DNA from: Burkholderiales bacterium
GTDB lineage: Bacteria > Pseudomonadota > Gammaproteobacteria > Burkholderiales > JACMKV01
DNA: 15,366 nucleotides
Assembly: GCA_014379915.1 (NCBI GenBank)
Contig: JACMKV010000345.1
Span: 1-15,366 of the forward strand
Direction: 5' to 3'
Below, one piece after another: positions 8,927-15,366 of this stretch. The notes below the pieces were generated by a model that worked only from the letters and a program-made list of their open reading frames with translations, did no database searches and had not been told where the DNA came from. The number at the start of each line of letters is the position of its first letter. Within the stretch, counting starts at the first letter, position 1. The translations under genes were made by a program, and so were the position numbers.

Positions 8927-9049
8927 AAGCGTTTTTTGGCTACAGTTAGTTAAAGCGAAGGGGCATTTTCGAAACCGCGATTGCGCAGTCTAACGCGGGA
9001 AGTCGGCAGGAAGGCGCGCCGGATTGGCGGCGCGCCTGCAAACTACGTT
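8927..9049 (-). other. Spacer between the LysM gene and dprA
   Basis: These 123 bases lie between two minus-strand genes. They hold the strong hairpin described separately at 9012-9037 and a second weaker one (CCGCG 8975-8979 / CGCGG 8994-8998). The part nearest dprA is AT-richer, so dprA may have its own promoter here, but I could not identify matching -35 and -10 elements. Confidence 0.35.
9012..9037 (-). terminator. Strong GC hairpin after the LysM gene, possible terminator
   Basis: AGGCGCGCCG (9012-9021) pairs perfectly with CGGCGCGCCT (9028-9037), forming a 10-base-pair stem with a six-base loop, GATTGG. On the minus strand it starts 12 bases beyond the LysM stop codon, where a terminator would sit. 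The bases after the stem in that direction are TCCTGCC, a poor T-run, so it could instead be a pause, a partial attenuator or a 3'-end stabilising structure. Confidence 0.45.
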
Positions 9050-10132
9050 TTACGGATTTTGCACGAGGTCGAGGACGTTCACATTGCGATTGGTTTGCAT
9101 GACCAGCGCGTACGACACCCTGTCGAAGGTGCGGAAAACGAACAGCAGTCCATAGCGCTCGGCGGGCAGCTTAAAGTCGTGCTCGGGTTTTTTCTGCGAT
9201 GCATCGTTGCCGTAGAACGAGCGTGCGCGCAGCTTGACGCTTTCAGGATCGCGATGAATCGCCAGCACGTGGCCAACTTCCAGGCCGTCACGAGCGCCTT
9301 TGTTCAAGGTCACGATCGCGTTTTGACCGGCCTCCGCTACACCGCCGTACGCAGAAATAATGCGGCCTTTGACCTGGCTGTCAGGCGCGTGCGGCGCATA
9401 CGTCGTGAAGCTGGCCGGCGGGGCCGGAAACAAGCGGTCGCCGACGGTTATTTCCAGATTCGATTTGATGACCTCCAGCGTGGTCGGCGTGATGCCATCG
9501 CCGGGCTTCACGATCTTTGCCTCGCCGAGATAGACCGCCTCGTAACCGAGCGTTTCTTTCGTCAGCGGATCGACCAGAGGCTTACCGGGCCGGAAGATTT
9601 GCCAAAAGCGCGATTCGTTTTCCGGCATACCCAACGCGTAGACGTTGTCGCCGGCGCCGATGACGACGCGATCTTCCTGTGTCGCAACGATCGCCGGACC
9701 GGAATTCAACCATTCCTGATCCGCCACCAAGGGCTGACTCAGAAACGGTTCGATCGCGGAAGGCGGAATGCTGGGGATAGATTTCTGGGAAAGATCTTCG
9801 CTGCGCGCCGTTGGACTCAGCTTGACCGTTTCCTGCAGCTTGTGTTTTTTGACCAGGCGCAGACTTGGCCGGCCACCGGTTTTATCGAGCACGATCAAGT
9901 CTCCCGGGTAGATCAGATGAGGGTTTTTGATCTGGTCGCGATTCATGCCCCAGATTTCCGGCCAGCGCCACGGCTCTTTCAGGAAGCGGCCGGAAATCGC
10001 CCAAAGGGTATCGCCCTTGACAACCGTGTACTGATCAGGCGAATTGTCCTGAAGATTTTTGACGCCGAGTTCGGCCGCCACGGCTGCGCCGAAACAGGCG
10101 AAGAAAACTAGCGCTATAATTGACTTGACCAT
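9050..10132 (-). CDS. Exported LysM-domain protein of unknown function
   Basis: The 360-residue protein begins with a Sec-type signal peptide (MVKSIIALVFFACFGAAVAA, probable cut near residue 19 or 20). A single LysM domain follows at about 34-82 (YTVVKGDTLWAISGRFL ... NPHLIYPGDLIVL), so it should bind peptidoglycan in the periplasm. The remaining 270 residues match no catalytic domain I recognise; they look like a conserved beta-rich region with repeated short strands (for example YEAVYLGEAKIV and GLEVGHVLAIHR). The ATG at 10132 is supported by GGGGGA (10138-10143) a few bases upstream. Genes of this type commonly sit upstream of dprA and divergent from def in betaproteobacteria, as here. A cell-wall maintenance or remodelling role is inferred only from LysM and export. 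Confidence 0.93.
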   Translation of the reverse strand: MVKSIIALVFFACFGAAVAAELGVKNLQDNSPDQYTVVKGDTLWAISGRFLKEPWRWPEIWGMNRDQIKNPHLIYPGDLIVLDKTGGRPSLRLVKKHKLQETVKLSPTARSEDLSQKSIPSIPPSAIEPFLSQPLVADQEWLNSGPAIVATQEDRVVIGAGDNVYALGMPENESRFWQIFRPGKPLVDPLTKETLGYEAVYLGEAKIVKPGDGITPTTLEVIKSNLEITVGDRLFPAPPASFTTYAPHAPDSQVKGRIISAYGGVAEAGQNAIVTLNKGARDGLEVGHVLAIHRDPESVKLRARSFYGNDASQKKPEHDFKLPAERYGLLFVFRTFDRVSYALVMQTNRNVNVLDLVQNP

Positions 10133-10255
10133 CGTATTCCCCCAGTGATCGTTGCTTGGTAACCGTCTTTTACGGTCGCCGCTCGCGGCTATAACCGCAG
10201 AAGCTTAACAAGTAAGTTTAAATTCTGCATCTAATTTATTAAATTCGCAAGTAAT
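10133..10255. promoter_or_regulatory. Divergent spacer between the LysM gene and def
   Basis: This 123-base region must carry promoters for the minus-strand LysM-dprA-topB group and the plus-strand def-fmt-rsmB group. The half nearest def (about 10205-10250) is strongly AT-rich (TTAACA at 10205-10210, TCTAAT at 10230-10235), consistent with a promoter, but the 19-base gap between those two elements is too long to be confident. The half nearest the LysM gene is GC-richer and ends in that gene's G-rich ribosome-binding site. Confidence 0.45.
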
Positions 10256-10756
10256 ATGCCGATTCTGAGCATCCTGCAGTATCCCGATCCCAGACTCCAC
10301 CGCATCGCTGCGCGGGTTACCGAAATCACTCCCGAGATTCAACGGCTGGCCGACGATATGGCGGCTACCATGTACGAAGCGCCCGGCGTTGGGCTCGCGG
10401 CGACGCAGGTCGACGTACATAAGCGCGTCGTCGTCATCGATGTTTCGGAAATGCGCGACCAGTTGCTGGTTCTGATCAATCCGGAAATCCTTGAGGCTAG
10501 CGGAACGGCTGAGCACGAGGAGGGCTGTCTGTCGGTACCTGGCGTGTTCGACACGGTCACGCGCGCGAAACACATCAAGGCGCGCGCACTCGACCTCGAC
10601 GGCCGGCCCTTCGAAATCGAGACCGAAGGCTTGCTCGCGGTCTGCATCCAGCACGAAATCGATCATCTGCAAGGCAAGCTATTCCTCGAATATCTGTCGC
10701 GTCTGAAGCAAAGTCGAATCGCCGCCAAATTGAAAAAGCAGCGCGCATCGGCTTGA
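10256..10756 (+). CDS. def: Peptide deformylase
   Basis: Peptide deformylase is a metalloenzyme that removes the formyl group from the N-terminal methionine of nascent proteins at the ribosome exit. The 166-residue product is a normal length for the bacterial type I enzyme. All three signature motifs are intact: GVGLAATQ at 44-51, EEGCLSVP with metal ligand Cys91, and QHEIDHLQG with ligands His133 and His137 and catalytic Glu134. The ATG at 10256 gives the standard MPILSILQYPDPRL start; the ribosome-binding site (gcaagtaat) is weak. It is the first gene of a plus-strand run, 28 bases before fmt, the classic pairing of the enzymes that remove and add the formyl group. Confidence 0.98.
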   Translation: MPILSILQYPDPRLHRIAARVTEITPEIQRLADDMAATMYEAPGVGLAATQVDVHKRVVVIDVSEMRDQLLVLINPEILEASGTAEHEEGCLSVPGVFDTVTRAKHIKARALDLDGRPFEIETEGLLAVCIQHEIDHLQGKLFLEYLSRLKQSRIAAKLKKQRASA

Positions 10757-10784
10757 GCGCGCCAGTCCTCAGCGGCGTTCACAG

Positions 10785-11735
10785 GTGAGACTCGTTTTTG
10801 CCGGAACGCCGGCCTTCGCCGCGACGGCGCTCAGCGCCTTGCTGGCCGCGGGCCATGAAATCGCTCTGATCATGACGCAGCCGGACCGCCCGGCCGGCCG
10901 CGGCATGAAGCTCGCGATCAGTCCTGTCAAGAAGCTCGCGCTCGAAAAGAATCTACCGCTATCCCAGCCAGACAACCTCAGGTCGGCGGATTCGTTAGCC
11001 GCGATCGGAGCCGCAGAAGTCGATGTGATGGTCGTGGCTGCCTATGGGCTAATACTGCCTGCCGTTGTCCTGGCTTTGCCAATATTCGGCTGTATCAACA
11101 TCCACGCCTCGCTGCTGCCGCGTTGGCGCGGCGCTGCCCCGATCCAGCGCGCCCTGTTGGCTGGCGACGCCGAAACCGGCGTCAGCATTATGCAAATGGA
11201 CGCTGGCCTCGATAGCGGCCCGCTGCTGCTGCAGCAAACTGTCGCGATAGACTTGCGTGAAACCGGGCAAAGCCTGCACGACAAGCTGGCGGCGACTGGC
11301 GCGCGCTGTATTGTCGATGCGCTCGGGCGAATTGCGGCAGGAAATCTTAAAGCGATCGCGCAGCCGGATCAGGGTGTAACGTATGCCGCCAAGCTTTTGA
11401 AAACCGAGACGGCAATCGACTGGCGGCGGCCTGCTGCCGAGATCGACAGGGCGATTCGCGCCTTCAATCCCGCTCCGCTTGCCCACGCGCGAATGCGTAA
11501 AACTGCGCTAAAGCTGTGGCGGGCGCAGCCTGTCGCTGCCGACTTCGGGCGCATTCATCCTCCCGGCATAATTGTGCAGGCTGGCGCCAGCGGCATCACC
11601 GTTTGTTGTGGCGAAGGCGGAATCCGTATCGAAGAATTGCAAAAAGCCGGCGGCAACCGGCTTGCGGCTGGCGCTTTTCTGCGCGGATTTCCGATGCAGG
11701 CCGGCGACCGTTTCGAAACACAGGCCGCAGGCTAA
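10785..11735 (+). CDS. fmt: Methionyl-tRNA formyltransferase
   Basis: Fmt transfers a formyl group from 10-formyltetrahydrofolate to methionyl initiator tRNA in the cytoplasm. The 316-residue length is typical. The N-terminal Rossmann domain starts RLVFAGTPAFAA, and the catalytic region shows NIHASLLPRWRGAAPIQ, with Asn105 and His107, and Asp143 in MDAGLDSGPLL: the expected Asn-His-Asp triad. The smaller C-terminal OB-fold domain starts near 205. The interdomain motif usually read as FNPWPGA or similar is FNPAPLA here, a mild departure. The GTG start at 10785 gives the correct N-terminus; the upstream ACAG is a weak ribosome-binding site. It is followed closely by rsmB, with 11 bases between its stop and the proposed rsmB start. 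Confidence 0.98.
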   Translation: MRLVFAGTPAFAATALSALLAAGHEIALIMTQPDRPAGRGMKLAISPVKKLALEKNLPLSQPDNLRSADSLAAIGAAEVDVMVVAAYGLILPAVVLALPIFGCINIHASLLPRWRGAAPIQRALLAGDAETGVSIMQMDAGLDSGPLLLQQTVAIDLRETGQSLHDKLAATGARCIVDALGRIAAGNLKAIAQPDQGVTYAAKLLKTETAIDWRRPAAEIDRAIRAFNPAPLAHARMRKTALKLWRAQPVAADFGRIHPPGIIVQAGASGITVCCGEGGIRIEELQKAGGNRLAAGAFLRGFPMQAGDRFETQAAG

Positions 11736-11738
11736 ACA

Positions 11739-11760
11739 AGAGCCCCTTGCGGGAAGCTCT
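11739..11760 (+). promoter_or_regulatory. Hairpin enclosing the proposed rsmB start codon
   Basis: AGAGC (11739-11743) pairs with GCTCT (11756-11760) and CCC (11744-11746) pairs with GGG (11751-11753), with two unpaired A residues on the right arm. The loop is TTGC, so the proposed TTG start is in the loop and the AAGAG ribosome-binding site is partly in the stem. It could reduce rsmB translation unless ribosomes finishing fmt open it. It has no following T-run and is unlikely to be a terminator. Confidence 0.35.
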
Positions 11761-13018
11761 AAATCATGGCGCGAGAACGCTGGCCCAGGTGCTGGCGGGG
11801 AAAAGCCTGGACGTTGCGCTGCGAGCCATCTGGAAGCAGCATGGCAAGCTGACACCTCACGACCGCGCATCGATCCGGAACATCTGCTATGGAGCGTTGC
11901 GCCATTACGGTCAGCTCGACGCGTTGCTGGTCTTGCTGCTCGATCGGCCGGTACCCGACGCGGCGCTGCGCTGCCTTCTGATCGCGGCGCTATTTCAGCT
12001 CGAGTACACGCGCTCGGCGCCGCACGCTGTAGTCGATCAGGCGGTCATGGCCTGCGTGCCGCTCGGGGCTCGCGCCGCGCAAGGCATGGTCAATGCGGTT
12101 CTGCGCAATTTTCTGCGCCGGCGAGCGACCCTGCTCGAAATGGCGGCATCGAATGAGGTAGGGCGGTACTCGCATCCGCAATGGTGGATCGATCGCCTGA
12201 AAATCCAATATCCGGAACATTTCGCGGCGATTCTCGACGCCGGCAATTCACACCCGCCGATGTGCTTGCGGATCAACCGACGTAGAACAAGTCAGGCCGA
12301 ATACCTCGATCTCCTGGCACGAGCGGAAATCGCCGCTCATGCGATCGAGGCTGACGGACTGTTGCTCGATAAGCCGATGGCGGTCGATGCGCTGCCCGGA
12401 TTTCGCGACGGACTGGTGTCGGTGCAAGACGCTGGCGCCCAGCACGCCGCTCGCTTGCTCGATAGTTGCCATCGACAACGCGTACTCGACACCTGCGCTG
12501 CGCCGGGCGGCAAATCCGCACACCTGCTAGAGCTCGCGGATATCGAGCTGACCGCGCTCGACAGCGATGCCGTGCGACTCGGCCGTGTCCATGAAAATCT
12601 CGATCGCCTGGGGCTTGCAGCCAACGTCGTGTGCGCGGATGCGGCGAACCCGGGGGCATGGTGGGATGGCCGCGAGTTCGATCGAATTCTGGCTGATGTT
12701 CCGTGCTCGGCTTCCGGTGTCGTGCGCCGTCATCCCGATGCGAAATGGTTGCGCCGCGAAGCCGATATCGCGCACTTTGCCGAGCACCAGACGCACCTGC
12801 TGGATGCGCTGTGGCGCACGCTGGCGACTGATGGTAAATTGCTGTATGCAACTTGCTCGGTGTTTGACGACGAGAACCAGCGGCAGATTGCCGGGTTTCT
12901 TGACCGCCACGCCGATGCGCGCCGCGTACCCCTCGATCTCCCGCAAAATCACAACGGACAAATCCTCCCCAACGCGCAGCACGATGGCTTTTACTATGCA
13001 TTGCTGCAGAAACGTTAG
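11747..13018 (+). CDS. rsmB: 16S rRNA (cytosine-967-C5)-methyltransferase RsmB
   Basis: RsmB (also Sun or Fmu) uses S-adenosylmethionine to methylate C967 of 16S rRNA. From the TTG at 11747 the protein has 423 residues, close to the family norm. It has an N-terminal NusB-like RNA-binding domain (about 1-130), a linker, and a Rossmann methyltransferase domain with SAM motif VLDTCAAPGGKS (246-257), motif IV DVPCSASG with Cys320, and motif VI YATCS with the nucleophile Cys370. The open frame extends further upstream, but those codons overlap fmt and give an Arg-rich nonsense sequence, so that extension is rejected. TTG 11747 is preceded by AAGAG (11738-11742). GTG 11789 is a less likely alternative because it removes part of the first conserved helix. 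Its 3' end overlaps the next gene. Confidence 0.95.
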   Translation: MREALNHGARTLAQVLAGKSLDVALRAIWKQHGKLTPHDRASIRNICYGALRHYGQLDALLVLLLDRPVPDAALRCLLIAALFQLEYTRSAPHAVVDQAVMACVPLGARAAQGMVNAVLRNFLRRRATLLEMAASNEVGRYSHPQWWIDRLKIQYPEHFAAILDAGNSHPPMCLRINRRRTSQAEYLDLLARAEIAAHAIEADGLLLDKPMAVDALPGFRDGLVSVQDAGAQHAARLLDSCHRQRVLDTCAAPGGKSAHLLELADIELTALDSDAVRLGRVHENLDRLGLAANVVCADAANPGAWWDGREFDRILADVPCSASGVVRRHPDAKWLRREADIAHFAEHQTHLLDALWRTLATDGKLLYATCSVFDDENQRQIAGFLDRHADARRVPLDLPQNHNGQILPNAQHDGFYYALLQKR

Positions 13019-13568
13019 GCTTGTTTTGATCGCCTGCCTGTGGCTGCCTTTATGGCTGATTTCGGTTGCGCCGTCTGCGCTTGCTGACGGCATCGCAATT
13101 CGCACCGCCGAATTGAGCGTCAACGACGAAGGCTTCGATCTGGATGCCGACTACCGGATCGAACTGAACCAGACGCTGGAGGATGCGCTGAACAAAGGCG
13201 TCGTGCTTTACTTCGAACTCGAATTCGAATTGACGCGATCGCGCTGGTACTGGTTCGATGAAAAGATCGCAACGTTGCGGAACCAGTACAAACTCAGTTA
13301 TAACGCGTTGACCCGCCAATACCGGGTGGGCAGCGCCGGCAATTTCCAGAATTTCGCGGCGCTCGACGAAGCGCTGCGAGCATTGAGCCGGATTAGCGAG
13401 CGCCGCGTGCTCGACAAGTCGGCGCTCGAACCGGATACCTCCTATACCGCAGGTCTGCGCATGCAACTCGATATATCGGAGCTGCCGAAGCCGATTCAGA
13501 TCGACGCGCTGGCGAGCCGCGCCTGGTCGCTCGACTCGGGATGGTATAGATGGACGGCCTCGCTATGA
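12996..13568 (+). CDS. DUF4390 family exported protein
   Basis: This 190-residue protein of unknown biochemical function resembles the DUF4390 family found beside ntrY in betaproteobacteria. It has a signal peptide with a basic start and hydrophobic core (residues 5-25) ending in PSALA, likely cut after Ala30. The mature part is beta-strand-rich, with the stretch LYFELEFELTRSRWYWFDEKIA followed by YKLSYNALTRQYRV (conserved overall), and an end that reads WSLDSGWYRW. The start is uncertain. ATG 12996 gives a compact signal peptide and overlaps rsmB by 23 bases; ATG 12984 and TTG 13026 are also in frame, and none has a good ribosome-binding site. The overlap suggests translational coupling with rsmB. 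Position before an NtrY-type kinase suggests an envelope role related to signalling, which is inference. Confidence 0.85.
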   Translation: MHCCRNVRLVLIACLWLPLWLISVAPSALADGIAIRTAELSVNDEGFDLDADYRIELNQTLEDALNKGVVLYFELEFELTRSRWYWFDEKIATLRNQYKLSYNALTRQYRVGSAGNFQNFAALDEALRALSRISERRVLDKSALEPDTSYTAGLRMQLDISELPKPIQIDALASRAWSLDSGWYRWTASL

Positions 13569-13645
13569 GTCTGTCGAGGACCAGGACGAGGACAAGGTCG
13601 CGGCACGCGAACCGTATCGCCATCGGATGGATCGCTTGGCCATGA
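13565..13645 (+). CDS. Possible 26-codon leader peptide bridging DUF4390 and ntrY
   Basis: An ATG at 13565 overlaps the DUF4390 stop as ATGA, and its frame stays open for 26 codons to a TGA at 13643 that overlaps the ntrY ATG at 13642, again as ATGA. The peptide starts MSLSRTRTRTRSR and ends GWIAWP. The Arg-Thr run comes from an imperfect hexamer repeat, AGGACC/AGGACG/AGGACA (13577-13594) plus AGG, and uses four AGG arginine codons, normally rare in such genomes. This geometry fits a translational relay or leader peptide, but the frame is short and may be chance. There is no evidence of expression. Confidence 0.2.
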   Translation: MSLSRTRTRTRSRHANRIAIGWIAWP

Positions 13646-15366
13646 AAATTACAAGCGCGCGCGCGCGGTCGTTGATGCGCCGGTCCGGCCCCAAGTATTT
13701 CATCATCCTGGGCCTGAGCCTCGCCGCGGTTGCGCTGTACATGTTGTCGATCGCAACCGCGAATACGGTGCTTTTTGCCCGGCAGTACCCGCTGCTGCTG
13801 GTTCTGAACGGCGCGTTGGTGCTGTGCCTGATCGCGTTGGTCGGATATCAGCTCGTCAAGCTGCAGCGCAAGGTGAAGGCGGGCGTATTCGGCGCCAAGC
13901 TGATGCGCCGGCTGGTCTGGTTTTTTGCGCTGATGGCGCTGCTGCCCGGCGCACTGGTCTATAGCGTGTCGGTCGGCTTTCTGGCGAAAAGCATCGATTC
14001 ATGGTTCGACGTGCGGGTCGACAAGGCGCTCGAGGGCGGCTTGAGCCTCGGCCGTACCGCGCTGGACCAGATGCTGAAAGACTTGATCGCCAGCGGGGAT
14101 TCGATCGCGCTGACTTTGTCGGAATTGCCGACGCATCAGCATCTGTCGGCGCTGAATCAGCTGCGTGAGCAGACCGGCGTGCAGGAGGCGACCTTGTTCG
14201 ATCGCCGCGGCGCCGTGGTTGCCTTTTCGACCGGCGAGCGCGCTGACCTGATGCCCGATCTGCCGAGCGCCGGCGTGCTGCGCCAGGTCCGCTTGCAGCA
14301 GGGCTACAGCGCGGTCGAGGCGGTCGCCGACGAAGGATTGCAGTTGCGCGTGGTTGTGCCGATCAATCTCTACACGTTCAGCGAGGACGCACGCATGCTG
14401 CAATTGCTGCAGCCGGTGCCAACGCAGCTCGCGCAGGACGCCGAAATCGTGCAAAGCATTTATCGCGACTACCAGGAATTGACGCTGTCCCGGCAAGGGT
14501 TGAAGCAGCTCTATGGCGTGACCTTGACGCTTGCGCTGCTGCTCGCCTTGCTCGGCGCTTTCGCGCTCGCCTTTTTTCTGTCGGAACGATTGTCGGCGCC
14601 GCTCGGCATTCTGGCCAAGGGCACGCGCGCCGTCGCACAGGGCGATTTTTCCCAGCAGCACACGCTACCCGGACGCGATGAGCTCGGCGTACTGACGCAG
14701 TCGTTCAACCGGATGACGCAACAACTCGCGGAAGCGCGCGCCGCCGCGCAACGCAACCAGACGCAGCTCGAAACCGCCAAGGCCTACGTCGAGAGTTTGC
14801 TGGCGAATCTGTCAGCGGGCGTCATGTCGTTCGACGAAGCGTTTCGCCTGCGTTCGGAAAATCCGAGCGCCGCCCACTTGCTGCACGTTGATTTCAGCGC
14901 CTTGCGCGGTGTCGAGTTGAAAGCATGGCCTGAGTGCTCGCCGCGACTTGAAGGGCTCAGTCGAGCGATTCTAGAATCGTTCTCTCGCGCCGAGGGCGGC
15001 GAGTGGGAAAGGCAGCTTGAATATTCCGATCGCGCCGGCAACCGCGTGCTGCTGCTGCGCGGGACGCGACTTCCCGGCGACCAGGCCGATCATGTCGTCG
15101 TGTTCGACGACATCACTCACCTGCTGGAAGCGCAGCGCCATGCCGCGTGGAGCGAGGTCGCGAGGCGGCTCGCGCACGAAATCAAAAACCCGCTGATGCC
15201 GATTCAGCTGTCGGCCGAGCGCATGCAGCGCAAGTTGAGCGCCAAGCTCGAACCCGCCGATGCCGAAATGCTCGAACGCTCGACGCAAAACATCGAGACC
15301 CAGGTCGGCGCGCTGAAAAGCATGGTCGAAGCGTTCAGCCAATATGCGCGCACACCTGGTCCTAGC
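13642..15366 (+). CDS. ntrY: NtrY-like membrane sensor histidine kinase, 3' truncated by window edge
   Basis: This kinase would autophosphorylate and pass phosphate to a response regulator, normally NtrX encoded just downstream (outside the window). The 575 visible codons, from ATG 13642, show four membrane segments (about 20-38, 49-72, 91-115 and 292-313). An extracytoplasmic sensor region lies between the third and fourth. A HAMP domain (about 314-366) and a PAS-like region from about 382 (YVESLLANLSAGV) follow, then the HisKA dimerisation helix with RLAHEIKNPLMPIQLSAER, in which His512 is the phosphorylation site. The ATPase domain lies past the edge; the family is about 720-740 residues. 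The alternative start ATG 13627 adds five residues. In related proteins the phosphorylation motif is HEIKNPLTPIQ, so Met replaces Thr here. NtrY systems are linked to nitrogen, redox or envelope control. Confidence 0.92.
   Translation, partial: MKITSARARSLMRRSGPKYFIILGLSLAAVALYMLSIATANTVLFARQYPLLLVLNGALVLCLIALVGYQLVKLQRKVKAGVFGAKLMRRLVWFFALMALLPGALVYSVSVGFLAKSIDSWFDVRVDKALEGGLSLGRTALDQMLKDLIASGDSIALTLSELPTHQHLSALNQLREQTGVQEATLFDRRGAVVAFSTGERADLMPDLPSAGVLRQVRLQQGYSAVEAVADEGLQLRVVVPINLYTFSEDARMLQLLQPVPTQLAQDAEIVQSIYRDYQELTLSRQGLKQLYGVTLTLALLLALLGAFALAFFLSERLSAPLGILAKGTRAVAQGDFSQQHTLPGRDELGVLTQSFNRMTQQLAEARAAAQRNQTQLETAKAYVESLLANLSAGVMSFDEAFRLRSENPSAAHLLHVDFSALRGVELKAWPECSPRLEGLSRAILESFSRAEGGEWERQLEYSDRAGNRVLLLRGTRLPGDQADHVVVFDDITHLLEAQRHAAWSEVARRLAHEIKNPLMPIQLSAERMQRKLSAKLEPADAEMLERSTQNIETQVGALKSMVEAFSQYARTPGPS

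Noticed and set aside
8981..10111. 376-codon plus-strand open frame opposite the LysM gene
   Set aside because: It is the complement of a well-supported gene with signal peptide and LysM domain. Its product is Arg-rich with no recognisable domain, as expected for an antisense shadow in GC-rich DNA.
10115..10120. TATAAT on the plus strand as the -10 element of a def promoter
   Set aside because: It lies inside the LysM coding region, has no -35 match at the right distance, and would leave a leader of over 120 bases; probably chance.
11516..11746. N-terminal extension of RsmB overlapping fmt
   Set aside because: The extra codons are an out-of-frame reading of the conserved fmt 3' end and give an Arg-rich sequence unlike any RsmB N-terminus.
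12567..12995. Long N-terminal extension of the DUF4390 gene within rsmB
   Set aside because: It is an alternative-frame reading of the RsmB methyltransferase domain. The signal peptide at 12996 onward marks the true N-terminus.
13999..14661. 220-codon minus-strand open frame opposite ntrY
   Set aside because: The plus-strand frame encodes clear membrane and HAMP segments of a sensor kinase. The minus-strand product is Gln/Arg/His-rich without motifs.
1..15366. A new defence, mobile or biosynthetic system
   Set aside because: All sizeable coding regions are assigned to core families in a familiar arrangement. No transposase, integrase, toxin-antitoxin pair, repeat array or composition shift was seen.

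Overview
The window is ordinary chromosomal core sequence. It most likely comes from a betaproteobacterium, perhaps of the Nitrosomonadales type, although I cannot place it below class with confidence. The evidence is the gene order dnaA-dnaN-gyrB without recF, the proteobacterial insert in GyrB, and the block LysM/dprA next to def-fmt-rsmB-DUF4390-ntrY, an arrangement familiar from that class. Base composition is moderately GC-rich. No tRNA, rRNA, insertion sequence, CRISPR array or prophage gene was seen.

Layout, left to right. Positions 1-5008 (+) hold the replication-origin cluster: dnaA (5' end cut off by the window), a 202-base AT-rich spacer with DnaA-box-like sites, dnaN, and 11 bases later gyrB, which starts at TTG. 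Positions 5009-5152 form a short convergent spacer. Positions 5153-10132 (-) hold three genes, transcribed in the order LysM-domain exported protein, dprA, topB (topoisomerase III). A strong GC hairpin follows the LysM gene. A 123-base divergent spacer (10133-10255) then separates this group from a second plus-strand block: def, fmt, rsmB, a DUF4390 exported protein, and an NtrY-like sensor kinase that runs off the right edge.

The genes cover initiation (DnaA), the replisome clamp (DnaN), DNA topology (GyrB, TopB), handling of incoming single-stranded DNA (DprA), N-formylmethionine metabolism (Fmt adds the formyl group to initiator tRNA, Def removes it from nascent proteins), 16S rRNA methylation (RsmB), and membrane signalling with an uncharacterised envelope partner (DUF4390, NtrY).

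I found no convincing undescribed multi-gene system. The observations most worth a second look are small. They are a DnaA-box cluster between dnaA and dnaN; a 26-codon Arg/Thr-rich mini-ORF that bridges DUF4390 and ntrY by ATGA overlaps at both ends; a hairpin that places the proposed rsmB TTG start in its loop; and the direct dprA-topB junction, where smg is often found in relatives.
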